Notes: generated by a model not told the origin, from the sequence alone. A DNA stretch of 64,000 nt from Euborellia annulipes (GCA_023213315.1 JAKCPI010005009.1:1-64000); one strand, 5' to 3'; shown: positions 31,310-41,858, counted from the first letter of the stretch. Made by a program: numbers and translations.

Positions 31310-31870
31310 AAAACAATAAATTAGAGTATTAGATAATTATGACGGGGGTCAAAATTGTGAGGGTCTCTAATAAACCCCTAATTTCTGTGAGAGTAGATAA
31401 ATAAAAGCTATAGCTATAGCTTTATAATTAATTGAAAAGACCAGTTTTGCATTTTGTCCCAAATCGATTGCAAAATAAGAGCGATATAGTAACTTTTTGA
31501 AAAGCGATTTGGTGCGCGAAAAGAAGGCAAGCCAAGACTTACTCCAGGCTCCTTGCCTGATCTCTGAGCGCCGAGCGAATTAGAAAAAAAAATCTCACCC
31601 TCTTCCATCATTTGGCCAAATGATTGATTTCATCGTTTTATGGTCAAATTTTATTAAATTTAATAAAGGTTTTATCTTCTTTATATATAAAGTCCATTTA
31701 AAAATATAAATTGCTATAAAAATAAAATATTGCATTTTTTTTAAAGAATTAGGCCTATTTGAAGTGCGACTACAGACGAGGAATAAATAAAATGCAAAAT
31801 CTTTTTCTTTAAATAAAGAGATGTTTATTTCTCATAAATATATTATATTAATAATCTAAACCCTTAGTAT
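31310..31870 (+). repeat. R4 repeat, older copy
   Basis: Aligns by eye with 27205-27725 (AAGACCAGTTTTGCATTTTG, CTTTTTGAAAAGCGAT, GCGCCGAGCGAATTAG), with many differences. It is therefore not part of the recent 3.5-kb duplication. Confidence 0.65.
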
Positions 31871-31923
31871 CTCATAAGGTCAATTTCCAAGTATGTTAGA
31901 TAATTTTATTCGATTCTATTTAT

Positions 31924-31970
31924 TTAAGATCTTTTTCGGCACCTGAGGTCATTTTGGCCCCGTCTTTATT
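31924..31970 (-). repeat. SINE-B 3' fragment
   Basis: The minus strand reads ATGACCTCAGGTGCCGAAAA. Only the conserved 3' motif and a few flanking bases remain. Confidence 0.5.
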
Positions 31971-32092
31971 TATTGTTAGCCAATGTATGTTACAGAATGC
32001 AAAACACTTCATGTAAGGACGAGTAGTTTTTTTTTAATCAATTCATTTTTACTTTCTCTTACCTTATATATAATATATATAGAGATATATCA

Positions 32093-32288
32093 GGGCCGGA
32101 TCTAGGGGGGAGGCAGTGGGTGACTGTGCCCTGGGCGGCAGATATCAGAGGGCGGCAATTAAAGAAAGATTTACTAAAAAAAAAAGGTGAAATGTTATGA
32201 ATTTTGTATAGAAAATTTTGAGGGGGCGGCAAATTAAATTTTGCCCCCCCCCCCCTAAAAATCTCGTAGTTCCGGCCCAGATATATAT
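32093..32288. mobile_element. hAT-like MITE
   Basis: CAGGGCCGGATCTAG to TCGTAGTTCCGGCCCAG (32101-32280), with AGATATAT / ATATATAT as an imperfect 8-bp duplication. The interior contains GGGCGGCAGATATCAGAGGG. It sits in the distal AT palindrome of an R1 fragment (32048-32100 and 32281-32308). Confidence 0.7.
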
Positions 32289-32308
32289 ATTTAGAGAGAG
32301 ATATATAG

Positions 32309-32615
32309 ATGGCCGTAACAGAGAATTTGGCTGGTGGTGGGGGGGGGGGGCATGGGACCAGCTATCCTCCGGGGGGCCTCCCTAGGGAGGCACGCCTCAC
32401 AGTTTGGAAAACGCTGCCTGCCCTAATGGTCAGATGTTTACCACAAGTTTTTCAGTTCTTGGCCTTTACCTCTAGATTATGTGTGAAAAATTTCAAAACA
32501 ATTGAATGAATAGTTTTTGAGTTTTCGTTGACGAGACCACAGTCACACACACAGATATCATTCAAAAAACTACTTAAATGGATCCAGGGACCTCAAAACG
32601 CATTTGGGCAGCTTG
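32309..32615 (+). repeat. hAT-like fragment joined to the 25.5-kb-type repeat
   Basis: GGCCGTAACAGAGAATTTGG to CAGCTATCCTCCGG (32309-32375) is a piece of the GGGCGTAAC MITE. The 25484-type repeat follows to ACCTCAAAACGCATTTGG. Confidence 0.6.
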
Positions 32616-32740
32616 AATTCAATTTTTTTTTAAGAGTACATTAACTTTATGAAATGATTTGAGTACTTCAAACAATTTTCACAAAATATTACTGATGTAC
32701 TTTTTCAAGGGCATCTAAATAATTGATTTATATGAATTTT

Positions 32741-33269
32741 AATCTAAAAAGTAAGCCCTCGGGGCTTGGCGTAGAGGTTAGCGTGCTAACCTCGTATACC
32801 AAACGTCGCGGGTTCGGACCCCAGGCAGTCCGATGATTTTATTTAAGCCACTTGGATACCAAATGGCTTAAATAAGAATGCCTGGACCCCATATATGTAT
32901 ATTAATCAATAATGGATATCGTCAAAGTCTTATATGGCCTGAGTTGCCGAAAAGACTGTGTGTATGTGTGTGTGAATGAGAAAAAAGTGTGAGTGTTTAA
33001 AAAAAAGCCCTCGGGGCTTGGTGTAGAGGTTAGCGTGCTAACCTCGTATACCAAACGTCGCGGGTTCGGACCCCAGGCAGTCCGATGATTTTATTTAAGC
33101 CACTTGGAAACCAAATGGCTTAAATAAGAATGCCTGGACCCAAAATATGTATATTAAATCAATAACGGATATCGTCAAAGTCTCAAATGGCCTGAGTTGC
33201 CGAAAAGACAGTGTGAATGTGTGTGTGAGTGTGAGTGCGAATGAGAAAAAAAAAAAATCTAAAAAGTAA
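32741..33269 (+). repeat. Dimeric SINE-A with 14-bp target duplication
   Basis: Two nearly identical full-length SINE-A units sit head to tail (32755-33005 and 33006-33255), joined A-tail to head with nothing between. The pair is bounded by AATCTAAAAAGTAA at 32741-32754 and 33256-33269. Both units keep A box, B box GGTTCGGACCC, the inverted body pair and the GCCGAAAAGAC domain. Confidence 0.85.
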
Positions 33270-33440
33270 AAGATTTAAATTATGTTACCATGGCAACCAT
33301 TTCACCTATCTTTCCTATGAAGAACAAGAGTAAAGTGGTCTTCAGAAGATTTCAACGGCAAAATGAGAATATACATTTTAAAGAGCATCTAAAAAATAAT
33401 TAATTTTTATTAATATAAAAAAAAAATCGTTAGAGCGAAT
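33256..33440 (+). repeat. R1 fragment at the left edge of the inverted copy
   Basis: GTTACCATGGCAACC, AAGAGTAAAGTGGTC and AAGAGCATC blocks. Sequence shared with segment L starts near 33440, inside R1 homology, so the breakpoint lies within a repeat. Confidence 0.65.
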
Positions 33441-34468
33441 TTTGAGAAAATCGAATCAAACTGAAAAACTACATCAGTAAAGTACTAGTACTTTTTGGCT
33501 GATTTTGATTAAAAGCTTATTTCCACGCCTCAGGGGGGTGTCTAACTTAAATATAAAATTTCACCCTCCTAGCTCAATTCCTTCATGCTTAAAATTGAAC
33601 ACACATAGACAAGAGAATATAAAAAAAAAAAAAAAAAAAAAAAAAAATAGGGGGGCCGTGAGATATTTATTTATTTATTTGGTTCCCAACGGGGCAGCGA
33701 CTCAAAAAGTTTAACAAGCACTGAACTAAAGGATTTTATTATTTAATATATTTATGAGAAATCTCTTTGTTTGAAGACAAAATATTTTGAAATTTTATTT
33801 TTTCTCAAAGGATTGAATTTTTTATAGATAAATATGCAGTCTTTTATTCTTATAGTTAAAAAAAAGTTTCGAATAAAATGTTATAAAAGCATAAAAAGAT
33901 GAAATCAATCAATTTGGCAATTATTTCAAATGATGGGAGAGCATCAATTTGTTTTTTCTAATTCGATCGGCGCCCAGAGTGCAGCCAGGGAGCCTCGCTT
34001 CACTCTTGTCTAGGCTTTTCTTCACGCGCAGATTCGCTTTTCAAAAAGTCGCTCTATCTCTCTTATTTTTAGTTGGATTTGTGAAAAAATGCAAAACTGG
34101 TCTTTTCAATCAATTATAAAGCTATAGACATTTTTTTATTTAACTACGACCACATAAAATGGGGGTTTATTAATTGCCTTATTACATCTTCAAATTTTAA
34201 CTGCCTCTTACATTTTCTAATTATCCTAATTTATTGTTTTTTAATTAAATAAACACATTTAGACCTTGATATTGATTGAATGACTTAGTATATAAAATAT
34301 TCAAGCAAAAACAATGAAATTTTAGTCTCAAAACGTTCTGAAAATGATTAAAAATCGATTTTCCAAATTTATTTTGACATATTAATTTTCACTTTCTCTT
34401 AAAATTCAAAAATCAATTATTTTTTTGATGCTGTTCTCATTTTACTTACAAAATTGTTTGAAGACCAC

Positions 34469-34673
34469 CATAGGCGTAACTAGAGAATTTGGCTGTAGGA
34501 GGGGGGGGGGGGGGCATGGGACCAGCTATCCTCCGGTGGGCCTGGAAAGCCCCATATTTTCTCAATTTTTCTTGGAGCATTGGGGCAGGCAGCTTTCTCG
34601 GGGGGGGGGGGGGGGACGAGTCTTCTTGGGAGGGCCAGGCCCCCCCGGCATCCCCCTAGTTACGCCCATGAGT
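34469..34673. mobile_element. hAT-like MITE, copy of 26774-26970
   Basis: CATAGGCGTAACTAG to CTAGTTACGCCCATG. The G-runs are longer than in L, which is expected for homopolymer slippage or sequencing error. Confidence 0.7.
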
Positions 34674-34689
34674 ACTTTACTCTTTTATT

Positions 34690-34919
34690 AAAAAAAAACA
34701 CATTTTTTTCTCATTTACACTCACATTCACACTGTCTTTTCGGCAACTCAGACCATATAAGACATTTACGTTACCCGTTATTAATTAATATTGGGGGACC
34801 AGGCATTTTTATATTTGGTATCCAAATGGCTTAAATAAAATCATCGGACTGCCTGGGGTCCGAACCCGCGACTTTTGGTAATCGAGGTTAGCACGCTAAC
34901 CACTACGGGTTCCGAGGGC
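34690..34919 (-). repeat. SINE-A, copy of 26525-26761
   Basis: Same subfamily changes as L (GGAACCCGTAGTGG head). Its head abuts the GTAC junction, where the L flank AAGAGTAAA has been replaced by TTTTTCAGAAATTCG. Confidence 0.8.
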
Positions 34920-35039
34920 GTACTTTTTCAGAAATTCGCTCTAACAATTTTGATTAAAATTCAAAAATCAAATATTTTTTAGATACTCTTTAAAATGTAT
35001 ATTCTCATTTTGTTCTCAAGATTGTTTGAAGAGTACTTT

Positions 35040-35219
35040 CATGGGCGTAACTAGAGAATTTGACTGGGGGGGACATGGGACCAGCTATCCTCCGGAGGGC
35101 CTGGGAAGCCCCATATTTTCTCAATTTTTCTTGGGGCAGGGAGCTTTCTGGGGGGGGGGGGGGGCACGAGCCTTCTGGGGGGCTATGCTCCCCCCGCGGC
35201 ACCCCGTAATTACGCCCAA
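35040..35219. mobile_element. hAT-like MITE, copy of 29721-29897
   Basis: CATGGGCGTAACTAG to TAATTACGCCCAAG, matching L in reverse. Confidence 0.65.
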
Positions 35220-35416
35220 GCCTCTCTCTCTCCCTAACGCGTTACGTAATGGACAATCCCTAAGGTATTTATTTAAAATTTATATAATATTCGTTTATTT
35301 AATAAAAATTGGGAGTGCGGAGATTGCTAATAAAGAGAAATAAAAAAAAACTTGAAAATTTTATATACAGACAAAAGGGAAAATTTCAGAGAATATAGAA
35401 CAATGATCCTTTTTAC

Positions 35417-35607
35417 TATGATTGGTTTTTTTTTTTTTTTTTTATTTTTTCACATCTCTCCCCTCCTCCCCTTCCCCACTCCCCCCCCCCACCCTCACCC
35501 CTTCTCCTAAACTTTTTTGAAATAAAAATAATATGATAAAGATTATAAAAAAAATGGAAAAAGGGATTGGGTGTTGTTTTAGTGAATTCATCTAAATATG
35601 ATTGGTT
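35417..35607 (-). mobile_element. Retroposon inserted only in segment R
   Basis: 169 bp (35428-35596) with a poly-T start (a poly-A tail on the minus strand), flanked by TATGATTGGTT at 35417-35427 and 35597-35607. It is absent at the matching site near 29510. Its interior is a CCCTCCTCC-rich tract that I cannot assign. It post-dates the duplication. Confidence 0.75.
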
Positions 35608-35613
35608 GAACGG

Positions 35614-36000
35614 ATGGTTATATTAAAGAAAAAATATATTCTTAATTATTCAATTTTAGTTGCATGTGAATATTCTCTAGGAAATTCTAAACTCATTGCA
35701 AAAAATCCGATGCGAATTGGATGCGCCGTTTCCGAGTTATAGACATTTGATTTATCAAAGTTTTATTCATTTCCAATGTAATTATTTCCGGGCTCTTAAA
35801 TTGACCAAAGGAGGGGGAGGGTGGCGAGTTGCAGGTTCCCCCTCCCCACCGCTCTGATTGTCGCCAGGCGCCCTCCCCTCCTCGTTTCTAAGAAATATTA
35901 TTTCGCTCTTTTTTTATTAAATAATAATTTAATAGCTTTTAAGTTAAATTTTTTTTTTTTTTTGGACATTTGGAAGAATTATAAAAATTGAACGAGAAAA
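35614..36000 (+). repeat. R3 repeat, copy of 29130-29520
   Basis: Near-identical in reverse to the L copy, with blocks GAATATTCTCTAGG, AAAAAATCCGATGCG and GCGCCGTTTCCGAGTT. Confidence 0.75.
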
Positions 36001-36210
36001 AAAAATTAATTAAGCAGTCAGAGAATATTGCCAAATAAATGATAAGTTAGTTATATATTTAGTTAGATGTTTGTATAAAGATTTAAATTTTGTTACCATG
36101 GCAACCATTTCACCTATCTTTCCTATGAAGAACAAGAGTAAAGTTGTCTTCAGAAGATCTCAACGGCAAAAGGAGAATATACATTTTAAAGAGGATCTAA
36201 AAAATAATTT

Positions 36211-36252
36211 TTTTTTTTTTTTTTTTGGAATGGGTGCATAAGGTCCGAAGAC
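36211..36252 (-). mobile_element. Very short retroposon inserted only in segment R
   Basis: Poly-T followed by GGAATGGGTGCATAAGGTCC and GAAGACC, absent from L at 28890. The same unit occurs at 51888-51935. On the minus strand it reads as the extreme 3' end of a poly-A retrotransposon. Confidence 0.6.
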
Positions 36253-36275
36253 CTAATTGATTTTTGAATTTAAAA

Positions 36276-36366
36276 AAAATCTGGTGTGACTGGCGCACAG
36301 CACACAACTTTCTCTTACCCTTCGGTAAGAGAAAGTTGTGCACCGTGCTGGTCACACCAGATTTTT
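36276..36366 (+). repeat. R1 hairpin module, extended perfect stem
   Basis: AAATCTGGTGTGACTGG outer stem, then TTTCTCTTACCC-TTC-GGTAAGAGAAA at the apex. Partner of 28780-28868. Confidence 0.75.
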
Positions 36367-36584
36367 TGTGTCGAGATATATTTAGTTTCCAATAGCACCT
36401 TAGTTTCAAACTTGCATTTTAAATGTTGACTGCTTGAAATAAACTATGGTTATTTTTCAAAATTTTAATCTCATATTTGGACATTTTATACACAATATAG
36501 AATCGTAAATAAATACAAAATTTCATAAGAATTGGAAAAAAAAATTTTAAATGCGTAAAAAGTTCCAAAGGGGACCCCCTTTTG

Positions 36585-36850
36585 AATCGAAATTAACATA
36601 CAAATCCCTATAGGAAATTAACATTGAGTCTATGAGAGAAGGCGGAAAGGGAATTTAAAAACAGTAGAGACAGACGATAATGTTTGCAAGTGAGAAATAG
36701 AAATAGAAATATGAGAGAGTGAGAGAGAGAGATATGTTTTCTCCGAAACAATTAAAGACAGAAATAAAGTAAAAATAAATGGGAATTTAAATAATAATTG
36801 ATTTTTAATCTAATAAAAAGAAAAAGATTTAAATTCCGTTACCATGGCAA
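36585..36850. other. Unique part of segment R (copy of 28531-28779)
   Basis: GA-rich inverse of the CT-rich L stretch, otherwise single copy here. Confidence 0.5.
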
Positions 36851-37338
36851 ACATTTCTCCTATCTTTCCTATGAAGCACAAGAGTAAAGTGTGCTTCAAA
36901 CAATTTTGAGGGCAAAACGAGAATATACATTTGAAAGAGCATCTAAAAAATAATTGATTTTTGAATTTTAATCAAAATCGTTAGAGCGAATTTTGAGAAA
37001 ATCGAAAAAAACTGAAAAAGTACATCAGTAAAGTACTAGTACTCTTTGGCCGATTTTGATTAAAAGCTTATTTTTCCGGTCCCGGAGGGTGTTTAACTTA
37101 AATATAAAATTTCAACCTCCTAGCTCAATTCCTTCATGCTTAAAATTGAACACACACAGACACACAGACAGACACACACACACACCCACAGACAGACCAT
37201 GTCGCGAAAACCACTTTTTTGGATTCAGGGGACCTCAAAACGTGAAGATCCATCAAAATCTCGACATCGAATTTTTGACATGAATCCAATACTTTCTCTA
37301 TATATTAACATATATATAGAGGTAAGAGAAAGTAAAAA
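36851..37338 (+). repeat. R1 repeat, hairpin detached
   Basis: GTGTGCTTCAAACAATTTTG, AAGTACTAGTACTCTTTGG, ACAGACAGACACACACAC and GGATTCAGGGGACCTC, ending in the palindrome and GAGAAAGTAAAAA. Confidence 0.8.
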
Positions 37339-38256
37339 TAGTTGGAGCAAATTTTAAGAAAATCGAAACAAACTGAAAAACTACATCAGTAAAGTATTAG
37401 TACTTTTTGGCTGATTTTGATTAAAAGCTTATTTCCACGCCTCAGGGGGGTGTCTAACTTAAATATAAAATTTCACCCTCCTAGCTCAATTCCTTCATGC
37501 TTAAAATTGAACACACATAGGCAAGAGAATGTAAAAAAAAAAAAAAAAAAAAATAGGGGGGCCGTGAGATATTTATTTATTTATTTGGTTCCCAACGGGG
37601 CAGGGACTCAAAAAGTTTAACAAGCACTGAACTAAAGGATTTTATTATTTAATATATTTATGAGAAATCTCTTTGTTTGAAGACAAAATATTTTGAAATT
37701 TTATTTTTTCTCAAAGGATTGAATTTTTTATAGATAAATATGCAGTCTTTTATTCTTATAGTTAAAAAAAAGTTTCGAATAAAATGTTATAAAAGCATAA
37801 AAAGATGAAATCAATCAATATGTCAATTATTTCAAATGATGGGAGAGCATCAATTTGTTTTTTCTAATTCGATCGGCGCCCAGAGTGCAGCCAGGGAGCC
37901 TCGCTTCACTCTTGTCTAGGCTTTTCTTCACGCGCAGATTCGCTTTTCAAAAAGTCGCTCTATCTCTCTTATTTTTCGTTGGATTTGTGAAAAAATGCAA
38001 AACTGGTCTTTTCAATCAATTATAAAGCTATAGACATTTTTTTATTTAACTACGACCACATAAAATGGGGGTTTATTAATTGCCTTATTACATCTTCAAA
38101 TTTTAACTGCCTCTTACATTTTCTAATTATCCTAATTTATTGTTTTTTAATTAAATAAACACATTTAGACCTTGATATTGATTGAATGACTTAGTATATA
38201 AAATATTCAAGCAAAAACAATGAAATTTTAGTCTCAAAGAATAGTAGAGTTTATAG

Positions 38257-38640
38257 AAAAAAAACAATGTAATTAATGATTGTCATTATGGTTTAAGAAA
38301 AAACAAAAGTACAGAACACCTCTTGCCCGCGCTCTCCAATTTGATAAATAAAAATTTCGATAGACAAAATAATATATTTGTATTGTTTGTGGATCAGTCT
38401 AAAGCTTTTGATACTTTGGAGTATGGTAAAATATTGAGTAAATTGGAGGGGGCAGTGATAAGAGGCATAATGTTTAATTGGTTTAGAAATTATTTTCTAA
38501 AAAGATCATTGAATGTAAATATAAAAAATATAAATAGTAATTTAAAAAACCTGGAATATGGCGTAGGACAGGGACCCTTGATTTGAAAATGTTTTCATAT
38601 TTTGAATAATTCTCTTTGCAGATAAACGGAAAATTACGCA
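38257..38640 (+). pseudogene. Non-LTR (LINE) reverse transcriptase fragment, degraded
   Basis: An open frame from 38257 to a TGA at 38587-38589 encodes about 110 residues of the reverse transcriptase palm. It shows YGLRKNKSTEHLL (family: FRxxRST), then VDQSKAFDT, where the first catalytic Asp of the family is normally followed by xSKAFD, then GIMFNWFRNYF and GVGQGPLI (family: GVPQGSxLGP). Beyond the stop, in another frame, LFADKRKITQ at about 38612-38640 looks like the FADD catalytic box with the second Asp lost, implying an internal deletion of some 60 codons. No endonuclease or C-terminal part is present. It starts only about 20 bp beyond the segment R breakpoint. The clade cannot be set from this length; Jockey- or CR1-like is possible. 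Confidence 0.8.
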
Positions 38641-38756
38641 AAGATAATTTTATTTTTTTTAAACCCACACTTTTTTTCCCATTCCCACACATATACACAT
38701 AGTCTTTCGGCTACTTAGGCCATTTAAGACTTTTTACGATAATCGTTATTATGAAT

Positions 38757-40055
38757 ATGGGTAATTCCACACCAAAACAACATGGCACTACATGGACCCA
38801 TTTCAGATTCAAAAATGCCATCCAAATGCTGATTCCTCATGGCAAACTGATGATAAGTTGATAGAAAGAAAAAAATTTTTGTGCACATTGCGGCCGTAAA
38901 ACTCAAAATTAAAATTTCACTCATTTTCAACGTTCCAGAGTACAATTTTGGAAATTTGTTTACAGTTTGAATAGTTTAATGAAAAAAATTGGTTTCGAGC
39001 ACTATTCCTAAGGGAAATTGACCGTAGAATCCAAAAATCACCGAAAAACCCGAAAATTTTCACCTCTAATAAGAGAAATTTACGAATCTGTGATTTTTAA
39101 GGTGTTTTTTTCATTAAATTATTCCCGAAAAACATATATTTTTAAAATTACTTTTCCATGCTTAAGTTACTCTAAAACATGTGTACTTTGATGGGGTTTA
39201 AATATTTTTTTGGGGAAAGCATGTTTAGTAGGTCAAAATTGAGAAAATCTCAAAAAACATGTTTTTTGTGATTTTGACTTCTGCATTCTTTATTAATTTT
39301 TATATGTTGCCTATAAGTGTACGACTTTTTGAGTAATACCATTTTATTCTCCATTAAATTCTGTATAATTAAGAAAAAAACGTACCAATCCAATGATCTG
39401 GGACAATGTTACAACTCTTTAATAGTTCAAATTCACTTAAAGTCATCTCAAAATGTTTTAGTTTTTCATTTTCGTAAAAAGAAACAATTATAGTTTTGGG
39501 AAATAGTTCAAACAAGTTTTAAAATGAAAAACCAGCATAAATTTTAAGTTTTTTTTTATTGATAAGATCGTATGCCAAACAATAATTCGTATCGGTGCTC
39601 ACTTTTTTGCATTGAATGATGTGACTATTTTTTGGAACAAATTCATGAAAATTGCGTGTCCCAGGTACGGTGAATGCTTTACTAGCTCCTATGTATCGGA
39701 TTGCATCAACATCTTTTTTCAACAAGTGCATTATTTCAGCGATGGATGTCCAGGTCAGTACAAAAACTGCAACAATTTCATGTACTTATGCGAACACCTC
39801 GCCAAATATGGACTCAGCAATTTTTTTCATTAAACTATTCAAACTGTAAACAAATTTCCAAAATTGTACTCTGGAACGTTGAAAATGAGTGAAATTTTAA
39901 TTTTGAGTTTTACGGCCGCAATGTGCACAAAAATTTTTTTCTTTCTATCAACTTATCATCAGTTTGCCATGAGGAATCAGCATTTGGATGGCATTTTTGA
40001 ATCTGAAATGGGTCCATGTAGTGCCATGTTGTTTTGGTGTGGAATTACCCATATA
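38757..40055. mobile_element. DNA-transposon-like element with ~235-bp TIRs
   Basis: The termini GGGTAATTCCACACC are inverted at both ends, and the inverted arms extend about 235 bp (38757-38990 and 39823-40055) with few differences. The flanks are AT-rich and may hold an ATAT duplication. The 830-bp interior keeps only a piece of coding sequence, so the element is non-autonomous. It inserted into a SINE-A. The superfamily is not assigned. Confidence 0.75.
39612..39833 (+). pseudogene. Transposase-like fragment (SDG..QYKN motif)
   Basis: A 73-codon frame contains HYFSDGCPGQYKNCNNFMYL followed by CEHLAKYGLSNFF. From memory, the SDGxxxQYKNxxN pattern occurs in uncharacterised transposase-like proteins of invertebrates, where the Asp would be a catalytic DDE residue; this is inference. 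The upstream part (NKFMKIACPRYG) has no recognisable domain. The frame ends where the right TIR begins. A short remnant of a longer ORF lost by internal deletion is the simplest reading. Confidence 0.5.
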
Positions 40056-40235
40056 TAGTCTATATCTTGGGGTCCAGGCATTCTTATTTAAGCCATTTGG
40101 TATCCAAAGCTCTGGGAATATATTCGTAAAGATATCAAATTACTTTAAATAATTTTATTAGTTAATAAACATCCCAACTACTATTGGTATCTTAAATAAA
40201 TACAAAACGAATAATAAACGTGAAAACATACATAA

Positions 40236-40266
40236 TACCCCCCCCCCCCTTTAATCCGCCCCTGGT
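40236..40266 (-). mobile_element. Solitary hAT-like terminus
   Basis: The minus strand starts CAGGGGCGGATTAAAG followed by a G-run, like the left end of the element at 56287. No second end is found. Confidence 0.45.
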
Positions 40267-41858
40267 GTGATGGCATAACTTTATATTTTGAGGTGTGTTG
40301 AATCCAAATATGACCATGGTTTTTTTTTCCATTGCGGTTTTTTTACAAAATGCAAAGAAAAATCAGGTGAAATAATGCAATTCCAAACAATTTTTTACAT
40401 CGCAGGCCTGTGTCTCTGCCCCTTTTGTCTCGCCTCGGCCTTAGAGGCGATTTCTAAATGTTTTCTGTCTCTTTCTCACTCATGGAAAGCAAAAATTATT
40501 TTAAATAGAGAAAAAAATTATTTTTTAATGAAAAGATAAGCTCTTCAGTATTAGTCCTCGTATGTTTCATGTAAACCAGAAATAAATGTTCCTCGTTCTT
40601 TTTGGCGTCTTAATATTCAAATGAATAGATGTTTCGCCGTGACTCCTATATTTTTTTCAATAAATAAATAAATAATAAAATTCTTTGACCTAGTCTAAAT
40701 TTTCTCTGCAAACCTATAAAAAAATCTTAAGCATATTGTTCCATGATGATTCGAGATAAAGCTGTTTTTTTTTTTTAATAATTAATTAATTGAAAATAAT
40801 CAGTGGGAAAGTGGCGCTGGATTCTCTCCTCTTTGCATTGTCGGTGATGATAATTATTATTTTTTTAAAAACCTATATACTTCCTCTCCACCAGATAGAA
40901 GCACTAATCAAGAACGCGTGCCAATCACCCAACTATGCAGAGAATTGAGTGGCGACCTTGGATATATTTCAATAATCTCCACCAGAGAGTAGCACTAATC
41001 AAGAACGCCTGCAAATAAGAAATGACAACCAACAATACTAGGAAGACTAAACAACGGCAGAATTGTCAGGCGGAATTAAAATACCTCCCTCGCTGAATCT
41101 ATCCACTTAACAGTAAAATATTTATATATAAAAAATAGAATAAAAAAAAGCATAAGAATCGACTTTGAAGAAAATAGTTATCCAACGGAGAAGTGAATAA
41201 TTTATTTATTTATTTATTTTTTTTATTCTATCCCTTTGGCATACTGCCATTGAGCTAAAGGTCGTTACAAAATATATTTTTACAAAATGTGTATAAACAA
41301 AACAATATAAATACAATAATACAATCATAAACCAATCACAAAACAATATATAGTTTACAAACAACAGTATAGTCTAGAAAAACATTATATAAAAAACATT
41401 GATAGCAAAGAACACACTGTACAAATACAATAACTATCAAGGACATTATATAATAAAAGTATTTAAGAAGAACATCCTAAAATAATATAATAGTCACAAA
41501 TATGGAATAAAATTAATAATTTATATTTTTCAACAAAATTTTTAATAGATTAGCAGTAGCTATTTCAAAGAAGATTTTAAAATCTCGTGTATTTTTAATT
41601 CACGACAATTTTTCAAGCTTAAAGAAATTAACTCGAAGAGAAAAGAAAGAAAGAAAGAGATAGTAATAATGGGTGAAAATAAAAGATTTTTCTCTTTTAA
41701 ACATTAACAACAGAATCACTTAAACAAGAGAGATAAAAATAAAGTGAGATTATTCTGAAGTGGTATGTTCAAAACAAATCTTTTCCAGAGATCCTGGGCT
41801 CTAGAGAAAAAAAAAACTACTAATAATTTGATTATTTAGTGAGATTAAAGTACTTTAC
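40267..41858. other. Repeat-poor AT-rich DNA
   Basis: A related pair, CCACCAGATAGAAGCACTAA (about 40891) and CCACCAGAGAGTAGCACTAA (about 40980), is followed by TCAAGAACGC. An inverted relative lies at 45049-45130. Otherwise nothing recognised. Confidence 0.4.

Larger units (their letters stand above)
33440..38238 (-). repeat. Segment R: inverted, circularly permuted 1.4-unit copy of L
   Basis: Three blocks: 33440-34920 equals the reverse complement of about 26521-28010; 34920-37338 equals that of about 28020-30017; 37338-38238 repeats that of about 27120-28020. The first two blocks meet at GTAC (34920-34923), directly joining what in L are opposite ends. The order is impossible for a simple inversion and fits a circle or head-to-tail tandem intermediate. 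Confidence 0.8.
38653..40108 (-). repeat. SINE-A split by a 1.3-kb TIR element
   Basis: The 3' half at 38653-38756 (CACACTTTTTTTCCC, AGTCTTTCGGCTACTTAGG, ACGATAATCGTTATT) and the 5' part at 40056-40108 (GGGGTCCAGGCATTCTTATTT, AAGCCATTTGG) belong to one minus-strand SINE-A. The tRNA head is missing. Confidence 0.75.

Noticed and set aside
26521..38238. Assembly artefact as full explanation for the inverted copies
   Set aside because: Not excluded, but L and R differ by scattered substitutions and R has two private insertions, one with a clear flanking duplication and one with a probable one. That fits two real loci better than one locus assembled twice.
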